Counted from the stretch's first letter, positions 38,342 through 47,687 are shown. The stretch: DNA of 64,000 nucleotides from JBBROS01 sp038229135 (GCA_038229135.1 JBBROS010000019.1:1-64000); one strand, 5' to 3'. Translations and numbers: made by a program. Notes: generated by a model from the letters alone, not told the origin.

Positions 38342-39152
38342 GGCACACGAACCTCGCCGTACCTGGGCGCTGCTGCTGGAATATGACGGCACCGGCATCT
38401 CGGGTTGGCAGCGCCAAAGCACGCCCGAGCGTCCAGGACCGGTCTCGTTCCAGGCCTTGCTGGAAGCGGCCGCCGCCCACCTCGCCCGGGGCGCCCACGT
38501 GCCCGTCACCGCTGCGGGCCGCACGGATGCCGGGGTGCACGCGGCCGGCCAGGTGGCGATGCTCACTTTACCGGACCGCTACCGCGCGGACCAGCTGCGG
38601 GAGGCGCTGAACTTCCACCTCCGCCCGTACCCCTTCGTCGTCCTCCACGCCGCCCCGGCGCCGACCGGCTGGAACCCCCGCTTCTCCGCCCGCGCCCGCG
38701 CCTACGAATACCGCATCCTCAACCGCCGCCCCCGCCCGGCGATGGAGCGCCGCGTATGGCACGTCGAGCGCAAGCTCGACCTCGACGCCATGCGCGAGGG
38801 CGCCAGCCACCTGCTCGGCCACCACGACTTCACCTCGTTCCGCGCCGCCTCCTGCCAGGCCAAGAGCCCCGTCCGCACGCTCGACCGCCTCGAGGTGTCC
38901 CGCGAGGGGGAGCTGGTCGTGCTCCGTGTGGAGGCCCGCTCGTTCCTGCACCACCAGGTTCGCAACATGGCGGGCACGCTCGTGCTCGTCGGCGAAGGCA
39001 AGTGGCGTCCCGCTCAGGTGGCCCGCGCGCTCGAGGCCCGCACCCGCGCCGCCGCCGGCCCCACTGCGCCGCCCGACGGCCTCACCCTCATCCGTGTCGA
39101 ATACGACCCGGACCCGTTCACCCCAATACCTGCGCCAACAGTTGCGGGATGA
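38334..39152 (+). CDS. truA: tRNA pseudouridine(38-40) synthase TruA
   Basis: A protein of 272 residues, modifying the anticodon arm of many tRNAs. The catalytic motif AAGRTDAGVHAAGQVAML contains the nucleophilic aspartate. Others are LNFHLRP, RAYEYRILNRRPRP, DFTSFRAASCQAKSP and FLHHQVRNMAGTLVLVGEGK. The only suitable start is TTG 38334, giving an 8-base overlap with fmt. The 3' end overlaps the convergent membrane-protein gene by 35 bases. Confidence 0.94.
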   Translation: MSEAHEPRRTWALLLEYDGTGISGWQRQSTPERPGPVSFQALLEAAAAHLARGAHVPVTAAGRTDAGVHAAGQVAMLTLPDRYRADQLREALNFHLRPYPFVVLHAAPAPTGWNPRFSARARAYEYRILNRRPRPAMERRVWHVERKLDLDAMREGASHLLGHHDFTSFRAASCQAKSPVRTLDRLEVSREGELVVLRVEARSFLHHQVRNMAGTLVLVGEGKWRPAQVARALEARTRAAAGPTAPPDGLTLIRVEYDPDPFTPIPAPTVAG

Positions 39153-39669
39153 CCAACAACGCCGCCATCCCCGCATTCACCAGCACCACCAGCAGCGCCG
39201 AGCGCCCCCGCGACAGATCGAGCCCATGCCGCGTGACGGTCCAGTGCAGCCACAGGTAGTAGGCGCCGACGCCCACCACCAGCAGCTGCACCGCCACCGG
39301 CGCCGTCAGCCCCGCCCCGGCCCCGAGCTGCAGCCCCGCCAGCAGCCCCATGGCCGCCACCGGCACCGCCCATTGGCACCAGTTGAAGGCCGTCGCGTAG
39401 CGCAGCCAGTCCGCCTCCCGACCCCAGCGCACCGCGATCGCATGGCTCAGCACCGCAGGCCCCGCCAGCGACAGCACCGTCAGCAGCACGAACGCCACCG
39501 CCTGCAGCACGCGCCCATCGGCCAGCAGGAACAGCGAGCCGACCAGCGGGAACGCGACCAGCGGCGCGAGGCTGCCCAGGAACGCGGCCGGCGTGTCCGC
39601 GAACCGGGTGATCCCCTCGCCCCGCCCGACCGCCAGCTGCGCTGCCCCCAGCAACGGCGCCCACCTCAT
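39118..39669 (-). CDS. Integral membrane protein of unknown function
   Basis: A protein of 183 residues with about five hydrophobic helices: LAPLVAFPLVGSLFLLA, LQAVAFVLLTVLSLAGPAVL, WCQWAVPVAAMGLLAGL, VQLLVVGVGAYYLWLHW and ALLVVLVNAGMAALLVIPQL. I do not recognise the family with confidence; it vaguely resembles Yip1-like proteins. ATG 39669 is in an ATGA overlap with dapE, so it is the third gene of the dapD-dapE operon, although a link to diaminopimelate synthesis is not implied. The end overlaps truA. Confidence 0.75.
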   Translation of the reverse strand: MRWAPLLGAAQLAVGRGEGITRFADTPAAFLGSLAPLVAFPLVGSLFLLADGRVLQAVAFVLLTVLSLAGPAVLSHAIAVRWGREADWLRYATAFNWCQWAVPVAAMGLLAGLQLGAGAGLTAPVAVQLLVVGVGAYYLWLHWTVTRHGLDLSRGRSALLVVLVNAGMAALLVIPQLLAQVLG

Positions 39670-40781
39670 GCTCCGCACACCGCCCCGATCACCGCCGCAT
39701 AGGCCCGCACCAGGCCCCGCAGCTCGTCCAACTCCACGCGCTCATCCACCTGGTGCATCGTCGCCCCTACCAGCCCGAACTCCGCCACCGGGCAAAGCCG
39801 CGCGATGAACCGCGCGTCGGACGTGCCGCCCCCCGTGTCATACCGCGGCACCACGCCCACCGCACCCCCGATCGCATCCCGAACCTTGTCCACCAGCGCC
39901 CCCGGCGCGGTCAGGAAGCTCTCGCCGCTGACCGACACCTCGAGCGTGAACCGCTCCGCATGCTGCGCGAGCACCGCCCGTAGCCAGGCCTCGAGCGACG
40001 CACCCGTATGCCGGTCGTTGAACCTCACGTTCAGCCGCGCCGAGGCCTGCGCCGGCACGACGTTCGTCGCCGCGTTCCCCACGTCGATGCTCGTCACCTG
40101 CAGGCTGCTCGGCTCGAACCAGGCCGTCCCGGCGTCCAGCGGCGCCGCGACCATTGCGCCCAGCGCCCGCAACAGCCGATGCACCGGGTTGTCGACGCGC
40201 TGCGGATAGGCCACGTGGCCCTGCACCCCCTCCACCACAATGCGCGCGTTCAGGCTGCCGCGCCGCCCGATCTTCATCACCTCGCCCAGCCGCGCCGGGT
40301 TGGTCGGCTCGCCCACCAGGCAGAAATCGGGCACGTGCCCCTCCGCCTCCATCCACTGCAGCACGCGCACCGTGCCATCGGTCGCAGGCCCCTCCTCGTC
40401 GCCCGTGATCAGCAGGCTGATCGACCCCGGACCCTGCTCCGGGCCCGCTGCCGGGATGGCCGCGACGAAGGCCGCGATCGCCCCCTTCATGTCCACCGCC
40501 CCCCGCCCGAGCAGCGCCCCCTCGTGCACCTCGCCCCCGAACGCCGGCGCCCGCCACCCCTCGCCCGGCGGCACGACGTCCGTGTGCCCGGCGAAGCACA
40601 GATGCGGCCCCGCGTCGCCGCGCCGCGCGAACAGGTTCGGCGTCGTGCCAAACGGCAGCCGCCACACGAAAAACCCGAGCCTCTCCAGCGCCCGCGCCAC
40701 CAAGTCCTGCGCGCCCTCGTCCGCCGGCGTGACGGAGGCGCATCGCAGCAGCGCCTGCGCCAGCGGCAAAGGATCCCGCAC
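39666..40781 (-). CDS. dapE: Succinyl-diaminopimelate desuccinylase
   Basis: A protein of 371 residues, a di-zinc M20 peptidase-family enzyme in lysine and peptidoglycan synthesis. Zinc and catalytic motifs are LCFAGHTDVVPPGEGW, GRGAVDMKGAIAAFVAA, LITGDEEGPATDGT (with the EE pair), CLVGEPTN, and near the end TSDARFIARLC with GLVGATMHQVDE. GTG 40781 is the family-typical start, 5 bases after dapD. The frame upstream only shadows dapD. Confidence 0.95.
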   Translation of the reverse strand: MRDPLPLAQALLRCASVTPADEGAQDLVARALERLGFFVWRLPFGTTPNLFARRGDAGPHLCFAGHTDVVPPGEGWRAPAFGGEVHEGALLGRGAVDMKGAIAAFVAAIPAAGPEQGPGSISLLITGDEEGPATDGTVRVLQWMEAEGHVPDFCLVGEPTNPARLGEVMKIGRRGSLNARIVVEGVQGHVAYPQRVDNPVHRLLRALGAMVAAPLDAGTAWFEPSSLQVTSIDVGNAATNVVPAQASARLNVRFNDRHTGASLEAWLRAVLAQHAERFTLEVSVSGESFLTAPGALVDKVRDAIGGAVGVVPRYDTGGGTSDARFIARLCPVAEFGLVGATMHQVDERVELDELRGLVRAYAAVIGAVCGA

Positions 40782-40786
40782 GCCCC

Positions 40787-41626
40787 TTAGTCCCGCAGCA
40801 GCTCGTTGATCGACGTCTTGGACCGCGTCTGCTCGTCCACCCGCTTCACGATCACCGCACAGCTCAGGCTCGGCCCCGGGGACCCGTCCTTCAACGGCCG
40901 CCCCGGCAGCGTGCCCGGCACCACCACCGAATAGGGCGGCACCCGGCCCACGAACACCTCGCCCGTGTCCCGGTCCACGATCTTCGTCGAGCCGCTGATG
41001 AACACGCCCATGCTGAGCACGCTCCCGCGCCCGACGATCACGCCCTCGACCACCTCCGAGCGCGCCCCGATGAAGCAGTCGTCCTCGATGATCGTCGGGT
41101 TCGCCTGCAGCGGCTCCAGCACGCCGCCCAGGCCCACGCCGCCGCTCAAATGGCAATTCCTGCCCACCTGCGCGCAGCTCCCCACCGTCACCCACGTGTC
41201 CACCATCGTGCCGCGGTCCACGTAGGCCCCCACGTTCACGAAGCTCGGCATCAGGATCACCCCGGGCGCGACGTAGGCGCTCCGCCGCACGATGCTCCCG
41301 GGCACCGCGCGGAACCCGGCCTGGGCCAATTGGTTCGCACCCCACCCGTCCGTCTTGAGCGGCACCTTGTCCCAGCTCGGCACCCCGCCCACGCCCGGCA
41401 TCGCGACGGAGTCGTTCAGCCGGAACGACAGCAGCACCGCCTTCTTCAGCCATTCGTGCACCACCCACCCCTCCCCGTCCGGGGTGGCCACGCGCAGCGC
41501 CCCGGTGTCGAGCAGGTTCAACGCCTCGTCCACCGCCGCCCGGTCGTCGCCGCGCGTGCCGGAGTGCAGCATCTCGCGCCCCTCCCACAAGGCTTCGATG
41601 CGGGTGCGGAGCGGATGGTCGTGCAT
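40787..41626 (-). CDS. dapD: Tetrahydrodipicolinate N-succinyltransferase
   Basis: A protein of 279 residues. An N-terminal helical domain is followed by a left-handed beta helix of hexapeptide repeats (VLMPSFVNVGAYVDRGTMVD-like stretch from residue 125; ARSEVVEGVIVGRGSVLSMG). It adds succinyl-CoA to tetrahydrodipicolinate, the step before aminotransfer and DapE. ATG 41626 begins the normal short N terminus; the longer frame upstream includes an RPAA repeat-like stretch with no family match. Confidence 0.96.
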   Translation of the reverse strand: MHDHPLRTRIEALWEGREMLHSGTRGDDRAAVDEALNLLDTGALRVATPDGEGWVVHEWLKKAVLLSFRLNDSVAMPGVGGVPSWDKVPLKTDGWGANQLAQAGFRAVPGSIVRRSAYVAPGVILMPSFVNVGAYVDRGTMVDTWVTVGSCAQVGRNCHLSGGVGLGGVLEPLQANPTIIEDDCFIGARSEVVEGVIVGRGSVLSMGVFISGSTKIVDRDTGEVFVGRVPPYSVVVPGTLPGRPLKDGSPGPSLSCAVIVKRVDEQTRSKTSINELLRD

Positions 41627-41797
41627 GGGCGAGGCGTCTCCAGGAGGCGTGATTGCGGCGGGGCGGGACCATGTCGCGCCGTGCGCCCGGCTGTCAAACC
41701 GCGCTGCCGGCCGCGCTGCCGGCCGCGCTGTCTCGTTTTTCATACGCTCTTAACCTTCCCCACGCAGACTGCTCGCATTGCAGCCAGCGAGGACCAG

Positions 41798-43222
41798 ATG
41801 GACGCCGCCATTTTGCCGAGCGCCGAAGCCGACGGGTCCGCCCGGCCCGCCCTCCTGCCTGCCGAGGCCAGCGCGCCCACGGAGGCCGCCGCCCCCACGC
41901 TCGCCGCAACCCTGGTCGAAAGCCGGCAGCGCTGGCGGCGCTTCGCCACCCTGGCCTCGGATATCCTGTTCGAGGTCGATGCGGCCGGGCGCCTCGCCTT
42001 CGTCGCCCCCGGCGTGGCCCTGGGCTGGCCGGCCGACGTGCTGGTGGGCCAGCCCGCCCGAACGCTCCTGGCCGATCCCGCGGGCCCCGACCCCTTCGGC
42101 GGCACCGCGCTCGACCGCCGGCCCATCTGGTTCCGCACCGCCCGCGGCACACAGGCCTGCATGGCCCTGTCCACCACCCGCCTGCTGGACGAAGCGGGCC
42201 AGCCCGCTGGCATCGCCTGCGCGGCGCGCGACATCACGGAGCAGCAGCACGCCACGAGCGTGGCCGCCGAGACCCAGCGCCGAAGCGAGGCGCTGGACCA
42301 CATCCTGGACGGCCTGCGCCAGGAGGCGACGGCGCCGAGCACCATGCGTGCCTTGCTCGAGACCGCCTCCGTGGCACTCGGCGTGGAGGGCCTGGCCGTC
42401 GTCGAGCTGCCGCCCGACAGCGTCGCCGAGGTCACGCATCTCGCAGGCCCCCCGCCCCCGGGCCTCGAGGTGGCACTCGCCTGCCTGCCGAACCTGCCGG
42501 GGGACCCCCGCCAGCTCACCTTGCCCGACGGCGCAGCCCTGCTGATCTGCCCCATGTCCACCCGCTTCGGGGACCGCGCGGCCCTCATCGCCTGGCGCCG
42601 CCCGGGCGCCCGGCCCCTCACCCCGGAGGACCGTGCGCTGGCCGGCTCGGTGGCGGGCCTCGTGCGCATCATGCTCGAGCACGACGCGATCCAGCGCGAG
42701 CTCGCCCGCCAGGGCCGGGCGGACCCGCTCACCGGCCTCATGAACCGCCGCGCCTTCATGGAGGAGGCGGCACGCCGGCTCGAGCGCCTCCACCCGGATT
42801 CGCTCCCCGGCACGCTGCTCGTGCTCGAAGTCGACCGCCTGGGCGCCCTCAACGAGGCGGCCGGGCACGAGACGGGGGACGCCGTGCTGCAGCGCCTGGC
42901 CGCCATGCTCCGACGCACCTTTCGCCCGACCGACCTGCTGGCGCGCTTGGGCGGGGACACCTTCGCGGCCTGGCTGGACGGGGCAGATGCCTTCACCGCC
43001 GCCGAGCGCGCCGAGGGGCTTCGGCGAGGCTCGGCCGGGGAGTTCGCGCCCGCCTGCCATGGCCACGAGCCGCCCGGCCTTTCCATCGGCGTCGCCTCGC
43101 GCGCACCCGCCGCCGACGAACCGCTCGAGAACGTGCTGCACCGTGCCGCCGCGGCCATGCACCTGGTCAAGCGCGCCGGCGGCGGGCACTGGCGCGTGTG
43201 CAACGCCGGGCCTGCCCTGTGA
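41798..43222 (+). CDS. PAS-GGDEF protein with degenerate GGDTF site
   Basis: A protein of 474 residues. There is a PAS-like sensor (about 45-150: RFATLASDILFEVDAAGRLA and ending CAARDITEQQ), then a GAF-like middle (170-295), then a GGDEF-fold domain (about 305-470: DPLTGLMNRRAFMEEA; EAAGHETGDAVLQRLA). The active-site loop reads LARLGGDTFAAWL, with Thr where active diguanylate cyclases have Glu or Asp. It is therefore probably catalytically dead and may bind GTP or signal by contact. ATG 41798 follows GAGGA. It overlaps the DUF2336 gene by 1 base. Confidence 0.88.
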   Translation: MDAAILPSAEADGSARPALLPAEASAPTEAAAPTLAATLVESRQRWRRFATLASDILFEVDAAGRLAFVAPGVALGWPADVLVGQPARTLLADPAGPDPFGGTALDRRPIWFRTARGTQACMALSTTRLLDEAGQPAGIACAARDITEQQHATSVAAETQRRSEALDHILDGLRQEATAPSTMRALLETASVALGVEGLAVVELPPDSVAEVTHLAGPPPPGLEVALACLPNLPGDPRQLTLPDGAALLICPMSTRFGDRAALIAWRRPGARPLTPEDRALAGSVAGLVRIMLEHDAIQRELARQGRADPLTGLMNRRAFMEEAARRLERLHPDSLPGTLLVLEVDRLGALNEAAGHETGDAVLQRLAAMLRRTFRPTDLLARLGGDTFAAWLDGADAFTAAERAEGLRRGSAGEFAPACHGHEPPGLSIGVASRAPAADEPLENVLHRAAAAMHLVKRAGGGHWRVCNAGPAL

Positions 43223-44406
43223 TGATCGCTGCCCCCGATCTGGCGCGTCCGCCCCTTACGGAGGTCGAGCGGGTCCGCCTTGCCGCGCGAGCGGACACGC
43301 CGGCCGAAACGATCCACGCCCTCGCGACCGACTGCTCCGTGACGGTCCGCGCCGCCCTGGCGATGAACCCGGCGCGCGCCGAGGGCAGCCCGACGCTGGC
43401 GACCGACCCGAACGAGCGCATCCGCGTGCTGCTCGCCCACAAGCTCGCCCGGCTGCTGCCAGGCCTGTCCACCCCCGAGCGTGCGGACGCGCTGGCCCAG
43501 GCGCATGCCGCCCTCCGTACCCTCGCACAGGATGCGGCCGCCCGCGTCCGCCGCGCCCTGGCCGACGCGGTGGCCAGCCTGCCAGAGCTGCCGCACGACG
43601 TGGCCCTGAAGCTCGCGCACGACCTCGATGCCGCAGTCAGCGACCCCGTCATCCGCCTCTCCCCGCTGCTGACCGATGGGGACCTGCTCGCGCTCTTCGC
43701 AGCACCGCCGCGCCCGGGCGTCGCCGCGAGCGTCGCGAACCGCCCGGGCCTGCCCCAGGCCGTGGCCGACGCCGTCGCAGCCAGCGCCGACTCCGCCGCG
43801 GTGCGCGCCCTGCTCGCGAACCGCTCGGCCGTCCTGCGGGAGGCCACGCTGGACGCCCTGGTCGACCGCGCCCACGCCCATGCCGACTGGCACGCCCCCT
43901 TCATCGACCGCCCACGCCTGACGGCCCACGGCGTGAGCACGTTGTCACGCATCGTCTCGCACAGCCTGCTCCAGACGCTCCTCGCCCGCCCGGACCTGCC
44001 GCCGGCCCTGGCCGACGCCCTTCGGGACCGCGCCGCCCTCCTGCTGCACCCCCCGGAGCCTCCGCCCACCCCGCGCGCCGCCAGTCGTAGCGACACCGAG
44101 AGCGCGCTGCTCGAGGCGCTCGCCGTCGCCAACATGCCCCGGGCCGCCGCCCTCCTCGCCGCGGCGAGCCGCGCCGGCACCGCCATCGTCAGCCGCGCGA
44201 TCAGCCTCCGAAGCGCCAAGGCCCTCGCCAGCCTCGCCTGGCGCGCCGGCTGGTCCGCCGACACGTCCTATGCCACGCAGACCGCCCTCGGCACCTTGGC
44301 GCCTGGCGAGGCCCTGCACCCGCGCGCAGACGCCACCCATCCGCTGTCACAGGCCGAGATGGAGTGGCAGCTCGAGCTCCTGGGGCTGGCCCCGGGTCAG
44401 CGCTGA
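43222..44406 (+). CDS. DUF2336-family helical-repeat protein
   Basis: A protein of 394 residues made of HEAT-like paired helices, with repeated units around LAARADTPAETIHALATDCS, RIRVLLAHKLARLLPG and LALFAAPPRPGVAASVANRP, plus ALLANRSAVLREATLDALVD. This fits DUF2336, found mainly in Rhodospirillales, Rhizobiales and Caulobacterales, with no known reaction. Start is ATG 43222; GTG 43219 is the near equivalent. Its tight coupling to the degenerate GGDEF gene suggests a signalling pair. Confidence 0.82.
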   Translation: MIAAPDLARPPLTEVERVRLAARADTPAETIHALATDCSVTVRAALAMNPARAEGSPTLATDPNERIRVLLAHKLARLLPGLSTPERADALAQAHAALRTLAQDAAARVRRALADAVASLPELPHDVALKLAHDLDAAVSDPVIRLSPLLTDGDLLALFAAPPRPGVAASVANRPGLPQAVADAVAASADSAAVRALLANRSAVLREATLDALVDRAHAHADWHAPFIDRPRLTAHGVSTLSRIVSHSLLQTLLARPDLPPALADALRDRAALLLHPPEPPPTPRAASRSDTESALLEALAVANMPRAAALLAAASRAGTAIVSRAISLRSAKALASLAWRAGWSADTSYATQTALGTLAPGEALHPRADATHPLSQAEMEWQLELLGLAPGQR

Positions 44407-44425
44407 GCCAGCACCGCCCAGGCCG

Positions 44426-45745
44426 CTAGACGAACCCTTCCACCACGGCCGCTGGCGGCAGCCGCAAGACCTGGCCCGACTTGCGCGGCTTGGTCGCCCA
44501 CCGCACCTGCCCCGGCGTGCCGCATGCACTGCACACGGCCTGCCAACCCGAGTGCTGCGTCCCGCACGCCTCGCACTGCCAATGCGGCTCCGGGGCGGCC
44601 TGCGCACCCCGGCGCAGCGCGTCCTGCTCGGCCGAGGCATCCCCCTCGGCATGCGCGATGTCGGCCAGCAACGCATACAACCGCTTGTCCGCGAGCCCCG
44701 CCTGCTGCGCCGTCCGCACATGCCGCTTCGCATCGGCCACCAGGTCCGCCTCGAGCGCCGTCTGCGCGAGCAGGAGTGCGCTGGCGGGATGCGCCGCATT
44801 GGCCGAGATCAGCCCAGGGGCCCGCCGATACCGCGCCGTGGCCCCCAGGGCCGGCGCAAGATAAGCCTCCGCCACGTCCGGATGCGGCAGCAACGCCCAG
44901 GCCCGGCGCAGCGTGTCCGTGGCCTGCCGCTCCTTGCCGGCCTTCAGCAGCCGCGTCGCATAGGCAACGGCCGCCGGCGCCAGCGACGGCTCCGCCTCCC
45001 AGGCCTGCTGCGCCAGCTTCAACGCCGCCGCCGGGTCCGTCTCGGCATCCGCTGCCGCCACGCCGAGCGCGGCCCGCATGCCGCGGTCATGCGTCTTGGC
45101 ACCCTTGCCCAAAGGCGGCGAGAGCCGGAGCGCCTCGGCATACTGCCCCGTCCGCAACGCCAGGTGCCGCCGCTCCGTCCGCAACCACGCGGCGCCCGGG
45201 TGCGACGCCTCGGCCTGCTTCGCGAGGGCGGATGCCGCCGCCCAATCCTCCTGAGCCATGGCCTGCCGCAGCAGCCCGCGCAGGCCGAGCAGCTTGCCAT
45301 CGCCCCGCGCGGCCAGCTTCTTGTAAACGTCCGCCGCCGCATCCTCGCGCCCGGCCTGGCGCTCGGCCTGCGCCGTCATCAGCAGGGTCAGCGGGGTCTC
45401 GCCCAGCAGCCGCCGGCTCCGCTCCGCCTCGCGCCGCGCCAGCGAAACATCGTTGGCCGCCAGTGCCACCAGCGTCCGCGTCACGGCCGCATCGCCCCGC
45501 TTGCGGTTGCCCATGTGCCGCCGATGGCGCGCCACGCGCGGGATGCGGACCAGCGCCGCGATGGTTCGCAGAAGAACGTAAAGGACCAGGAACAGCACCG
45601 TCGCGAGCGTCAGCGCCACCGGCGTGCTCGTCTCGATCGTCGTCCCGGCGATGTTCGCCGACACCGTGCCCGGCAGTCCGGCCACCCACCACGCGCCCGC
45701 AACGCACAGCGCCGCAAGGACCACGAACCCGAACACGGTGCGCAT
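44426..45745 (-). CDS. hemY: HemY-family TPR membrane protein with C-terminal zinc ribbon
   Basis: A protein of 439 residues. Two N-terminal membrane helices (TVFGFVVLAALCVAGAWWVA; ALTLATVLFLVLYVLLRTIA) precede the conserved HemY N domain. TPR-like helices fill residues 90-370. The end holds a rubredoxin-like zinc ribbon, CEAC and CSAC separated by 14 residues. Despite the name, HemY of this type is not protoporphyrinogen oxidase; its role with the heme enzymes is unclear. Its ATG shares one base with the mic60 stop. Confidence 0.88.
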   Translation of the reverse strand: MRTVFGFVVLAALCVAGAWWVAGLPGTVSANIAGTTIETSTPVALTLATVLFLVLYVLLRTIAALVRIPRVARHRRHMGNRKRGDAAVTRTLVALAANDVSLARREAERSRRLLGETPLTLLMTAQAERQAGREDAAADVYKKLAARGDGKLLGLRGLLRQAMAQEDWAAASALAKQAEASHPGAAWLRTERRHLALRTGQYAEALRLSPPLGKGAKTHDRGMRAALGVAAADAETDPAAALKLAQQAWEAEPSLAPAAVAYATRLLKAGKERQATDTLRRAWALLPHPDVAEAYLAPALGATARYRRAPGLISANAAHPASALLLAQTALEADLVADAKRHVRTAQQAGLADKRLYALLADIAHAEGDASAEQDALRRGAQAAPEPHWQCEACGTQHSGWQAVCSACGTPGQVRWATKPRKSGQVLRLPPAAVVEGFV

Positions 45746-46959
45746 CAGGAACGACCCGCCAGGTCGGACAGCGCCGCCCGCGCATCCATCACGCCCCGGG
45801 CCTGGCCGACCCACTCCTCCATCGCCGCCCGCGCCGGGCCCTGCAGCCCGTCGAGCGCCTTCACGGCCCCGGCCAGGTCCCCGATCTCGAGGCGAGACCG
45901 CGCGGCGGCGATGGTGCCGCTGATCGGGTCGCCCAAGATGACGTTCTCGCCCTGACGCACCGTCACCGCCTGCTGCGCCCGCACCCACATGCGCGTGCCC
46001 AGCGACTGCCCGTCCGTGAGCGCCGGCTGGCTGGCGCGCCGGGCCGCCTCGGCAGCCGCCTCGAAGCGCTGCCGCAACACCGGCATCGTCGGCGGCGCCT
46101 GGCTCGCGAACCGCGCCAGGGCCGGCGGCGCGTTCGGGATGTCGCCCAACGCCTGCCCGGCCTCGAGCGCCCCCGCCGCCGCCTGCAGCCGCGTCGCGAG
46201 CTGAGACCGGTTGGCGATCGCCTGCATGCCGGACAGCGCCTGCTTGGCCGAGGCCTCGACGGCGGCCACCCGTGCCTCGAACTGATCGAGCTTCGCCTGG
46301 CTGGCCCGGCCCTGCTCCTCCACCTTCGCGCCCGCCGCCTGCACGGCCTGCTGCCCTGCCGCCTGGACCGCAGCCTGGGCCGCCTGGTTGGCCGCCGTGC
46401 CCTGCGCGGCCGCCTGCGCCACCGCGTCGTCCACCCGCTTGGCCAGCGCCGCCCCATCCTCGGCCGCCTTCGCCGCACCCTGGTCGAGCTTCTGCTGGAT
46501 GGCCGAAACGTCCGGCGGCGCGCGGCCCTCGAGCGCGGCCAGGCGCTGTTCGAGCGGCGCCACGTCCACCGGGGCCGCCACGGGCCGCTTCTCCACCTCC
46601 GCCAGCCGCGCCACGAGCGGCGCCGGGTCCGGCACCGGCCGGGCCTCGAGCGTCCCGAGCCGGTTCGCCAATGCCGCCACCTGCTGCTGCAGCGTCGTGA
46701 CCTGTGCCGCATCCTGCACGGCACCGCGGGGGGTGGCCGGGTTGCGCCAGATGTAGAAGAGTGCGCCGGCCAGCACGACGAAGCCAACGAGATACAGCAA
46801 CGGCAACGCATCGAGCTTGCGGGCGGGCGGCGTCACCACCCTCGCACGATCCGGACCGGCGCCGGTCATCGTGCCGTTGGCAGGGCCCGGCCCGGTCGGC
46901 GAGCCGCCACTCGGCGGCATCACGGGCTTGGAGGACGGCTTCGAAGGTTCGTCGGTCAT
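45745..46959 (-). CDS. Mic60/mitofilin-like inner-membrane protein
   Basis: A protein of 404 residues. A Pro/Gly-rich cytosolic start is followed by one membrane helix (LPLLYLVGFVVLAGALFYIW), a long coiled coil (about 80-270, very Ala/Gln-rich) and a C-terminal mitofilin-like end (GTRMWVRAQQAVTVRQGENV; LEIGDLAGAVKALDGLQGPA). Alphaproteobacterial Mic60, the relative of mitochondrial MICOS, is encoded between hemD and hemY, as here. It is thought to bend the inner membrane. It overlaps hemD by ATGA. Confidence 0.85.
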   Translation of the reverse strand: MTDEPSKPSSKPVMPPSGGSPTGPGPANGTMTGAGPDRARVVTPPARKLDALPLLYLVGFVVLAGALFYIWRNPATPRGAVQDAAQVTTLQQQVAALANRLGTLEARPVPDPAPLVARLAEVEKRPVAAPVDVAPLEQRLAALEGRAPPDVSAIQQKLDQGAAKAAEDGAALAKRVDDAVAQAAAQGTAANQAAQAAVQAAGQQAVQAAGAKVEEQGRASQAKLDQFEARVAAVEASAKQALSGMQAIANRSQLATRLQAAAGALEAGQALGDIPNAPPALARFASQAPPTMPVLRQRFEAAAEAARRASQPALTDGQSLGTRMWVRAQQAVTVRQGENVILGDPISGTIAAARSRLEIGDLAGAVKALDGLQGPARAAMEEWVGQARGVMDARAALSDLAGRS

Positions 46960-47663
46960 AGGAGCGCCAGCATCTCGTCCAAAGTGGGGGCTAATGACAC
47001 ACGGACCCGCCCCCAGGGCAAGGGGGCGAGTGCCGCCGCGGCCGGCTGGCCGATGCACAGCGCCTCCACCCCAGCCAGGGCCGGGTGCAGGGGCACGGGC
47101 AGGATACGCACGAAGGTAGCCGCCGTTTCGGCCGAAAGGAACAACGCCGCCCGCAGCGCCCCGGCCTCGAGCGCCGCCCGCGCCGCGTCGGGCAGCCGCG
47201 CCACGGGCCGCGCCGCATAGGCCACCCGGCGCACCACCCGATAGCCGAGCCCTCGCAGCTGGGCCGCCAGCGCCTGCCCCTGCCCCCGCCCCGTTGCCAG
47301 CAGCAGCGCCGCCCCGGGCCTGACGCTGCACTGCACCAGCCGGACCAGGTCCGCGGCGTCCCCGCCGGCGCTCAGCACCTGCGAGAACCCGGCCGCCCGC
47401 GCCCGTTCCGCGGTGACGTCGCCCACGGCCAGCAGCAGCCTGGGGCCGGGGGCCAGCGCCGCCAGCGCGTTCCCGCTCGTCACCAGCACCGCCTCCGCAG
47501 ACACGGCCCGGATCGTCGCCACCCGCACCCGCAGCATCGGCGCCACCACCGGCTCCCACCCCAGCGCCCGGACCCTCGCCGCCGTCGCCGCCGCCTCGGC
47601 TGCCGGACGCGTGATCAACACCGCGTGACGGTCTCGAGGGAGGGTGGGCTGGGCAGGGTGCAT
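46956..47663 (-). CDS. hemD: Uroporphyrinogen-III synthase
   Basis: A protein of 235 residues. The family is poorly conserved, but VLITRPAAEAAATAARVRAL, WEPVVAPMLRV, VTSGNALAALA, LLAVGDVTAERARAAGF and CIGQPAAAALA fit HemD, which closes the tetrapyrrole ring with inversion of ring D. It leads hemD-mic60-hemY. The partner hemC normally lies just upstream in alphaproteobacteria; here only 24 bases separate hemD from the divergent tsaD, so hemC is not at this locus. Confidence 0.85.
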   Translation of the reverse strand: MHPAQPTLPRDRHAVLITRPAAEAAATAARVRALGWEPVVAPMLRVRVATIRAVSAEAVLVTSGNALAALAPGPRLLLAVGDVTAERARAAGFSQVLSAGGDAADLVRLVQCSVRPGAALLLATGRGQGQALAAQLRGLGYRVVRRVAYAARPVARLPDAARAALEAGALRAALFLSAETAATFVRILPVPLHPALAGVEALCIGQPAAAALAPLPWGRVRVSLAPTLDEMLALL

Positions 47664-47687
47664 CGCGCCGTCGTATGGGATCGCCGC

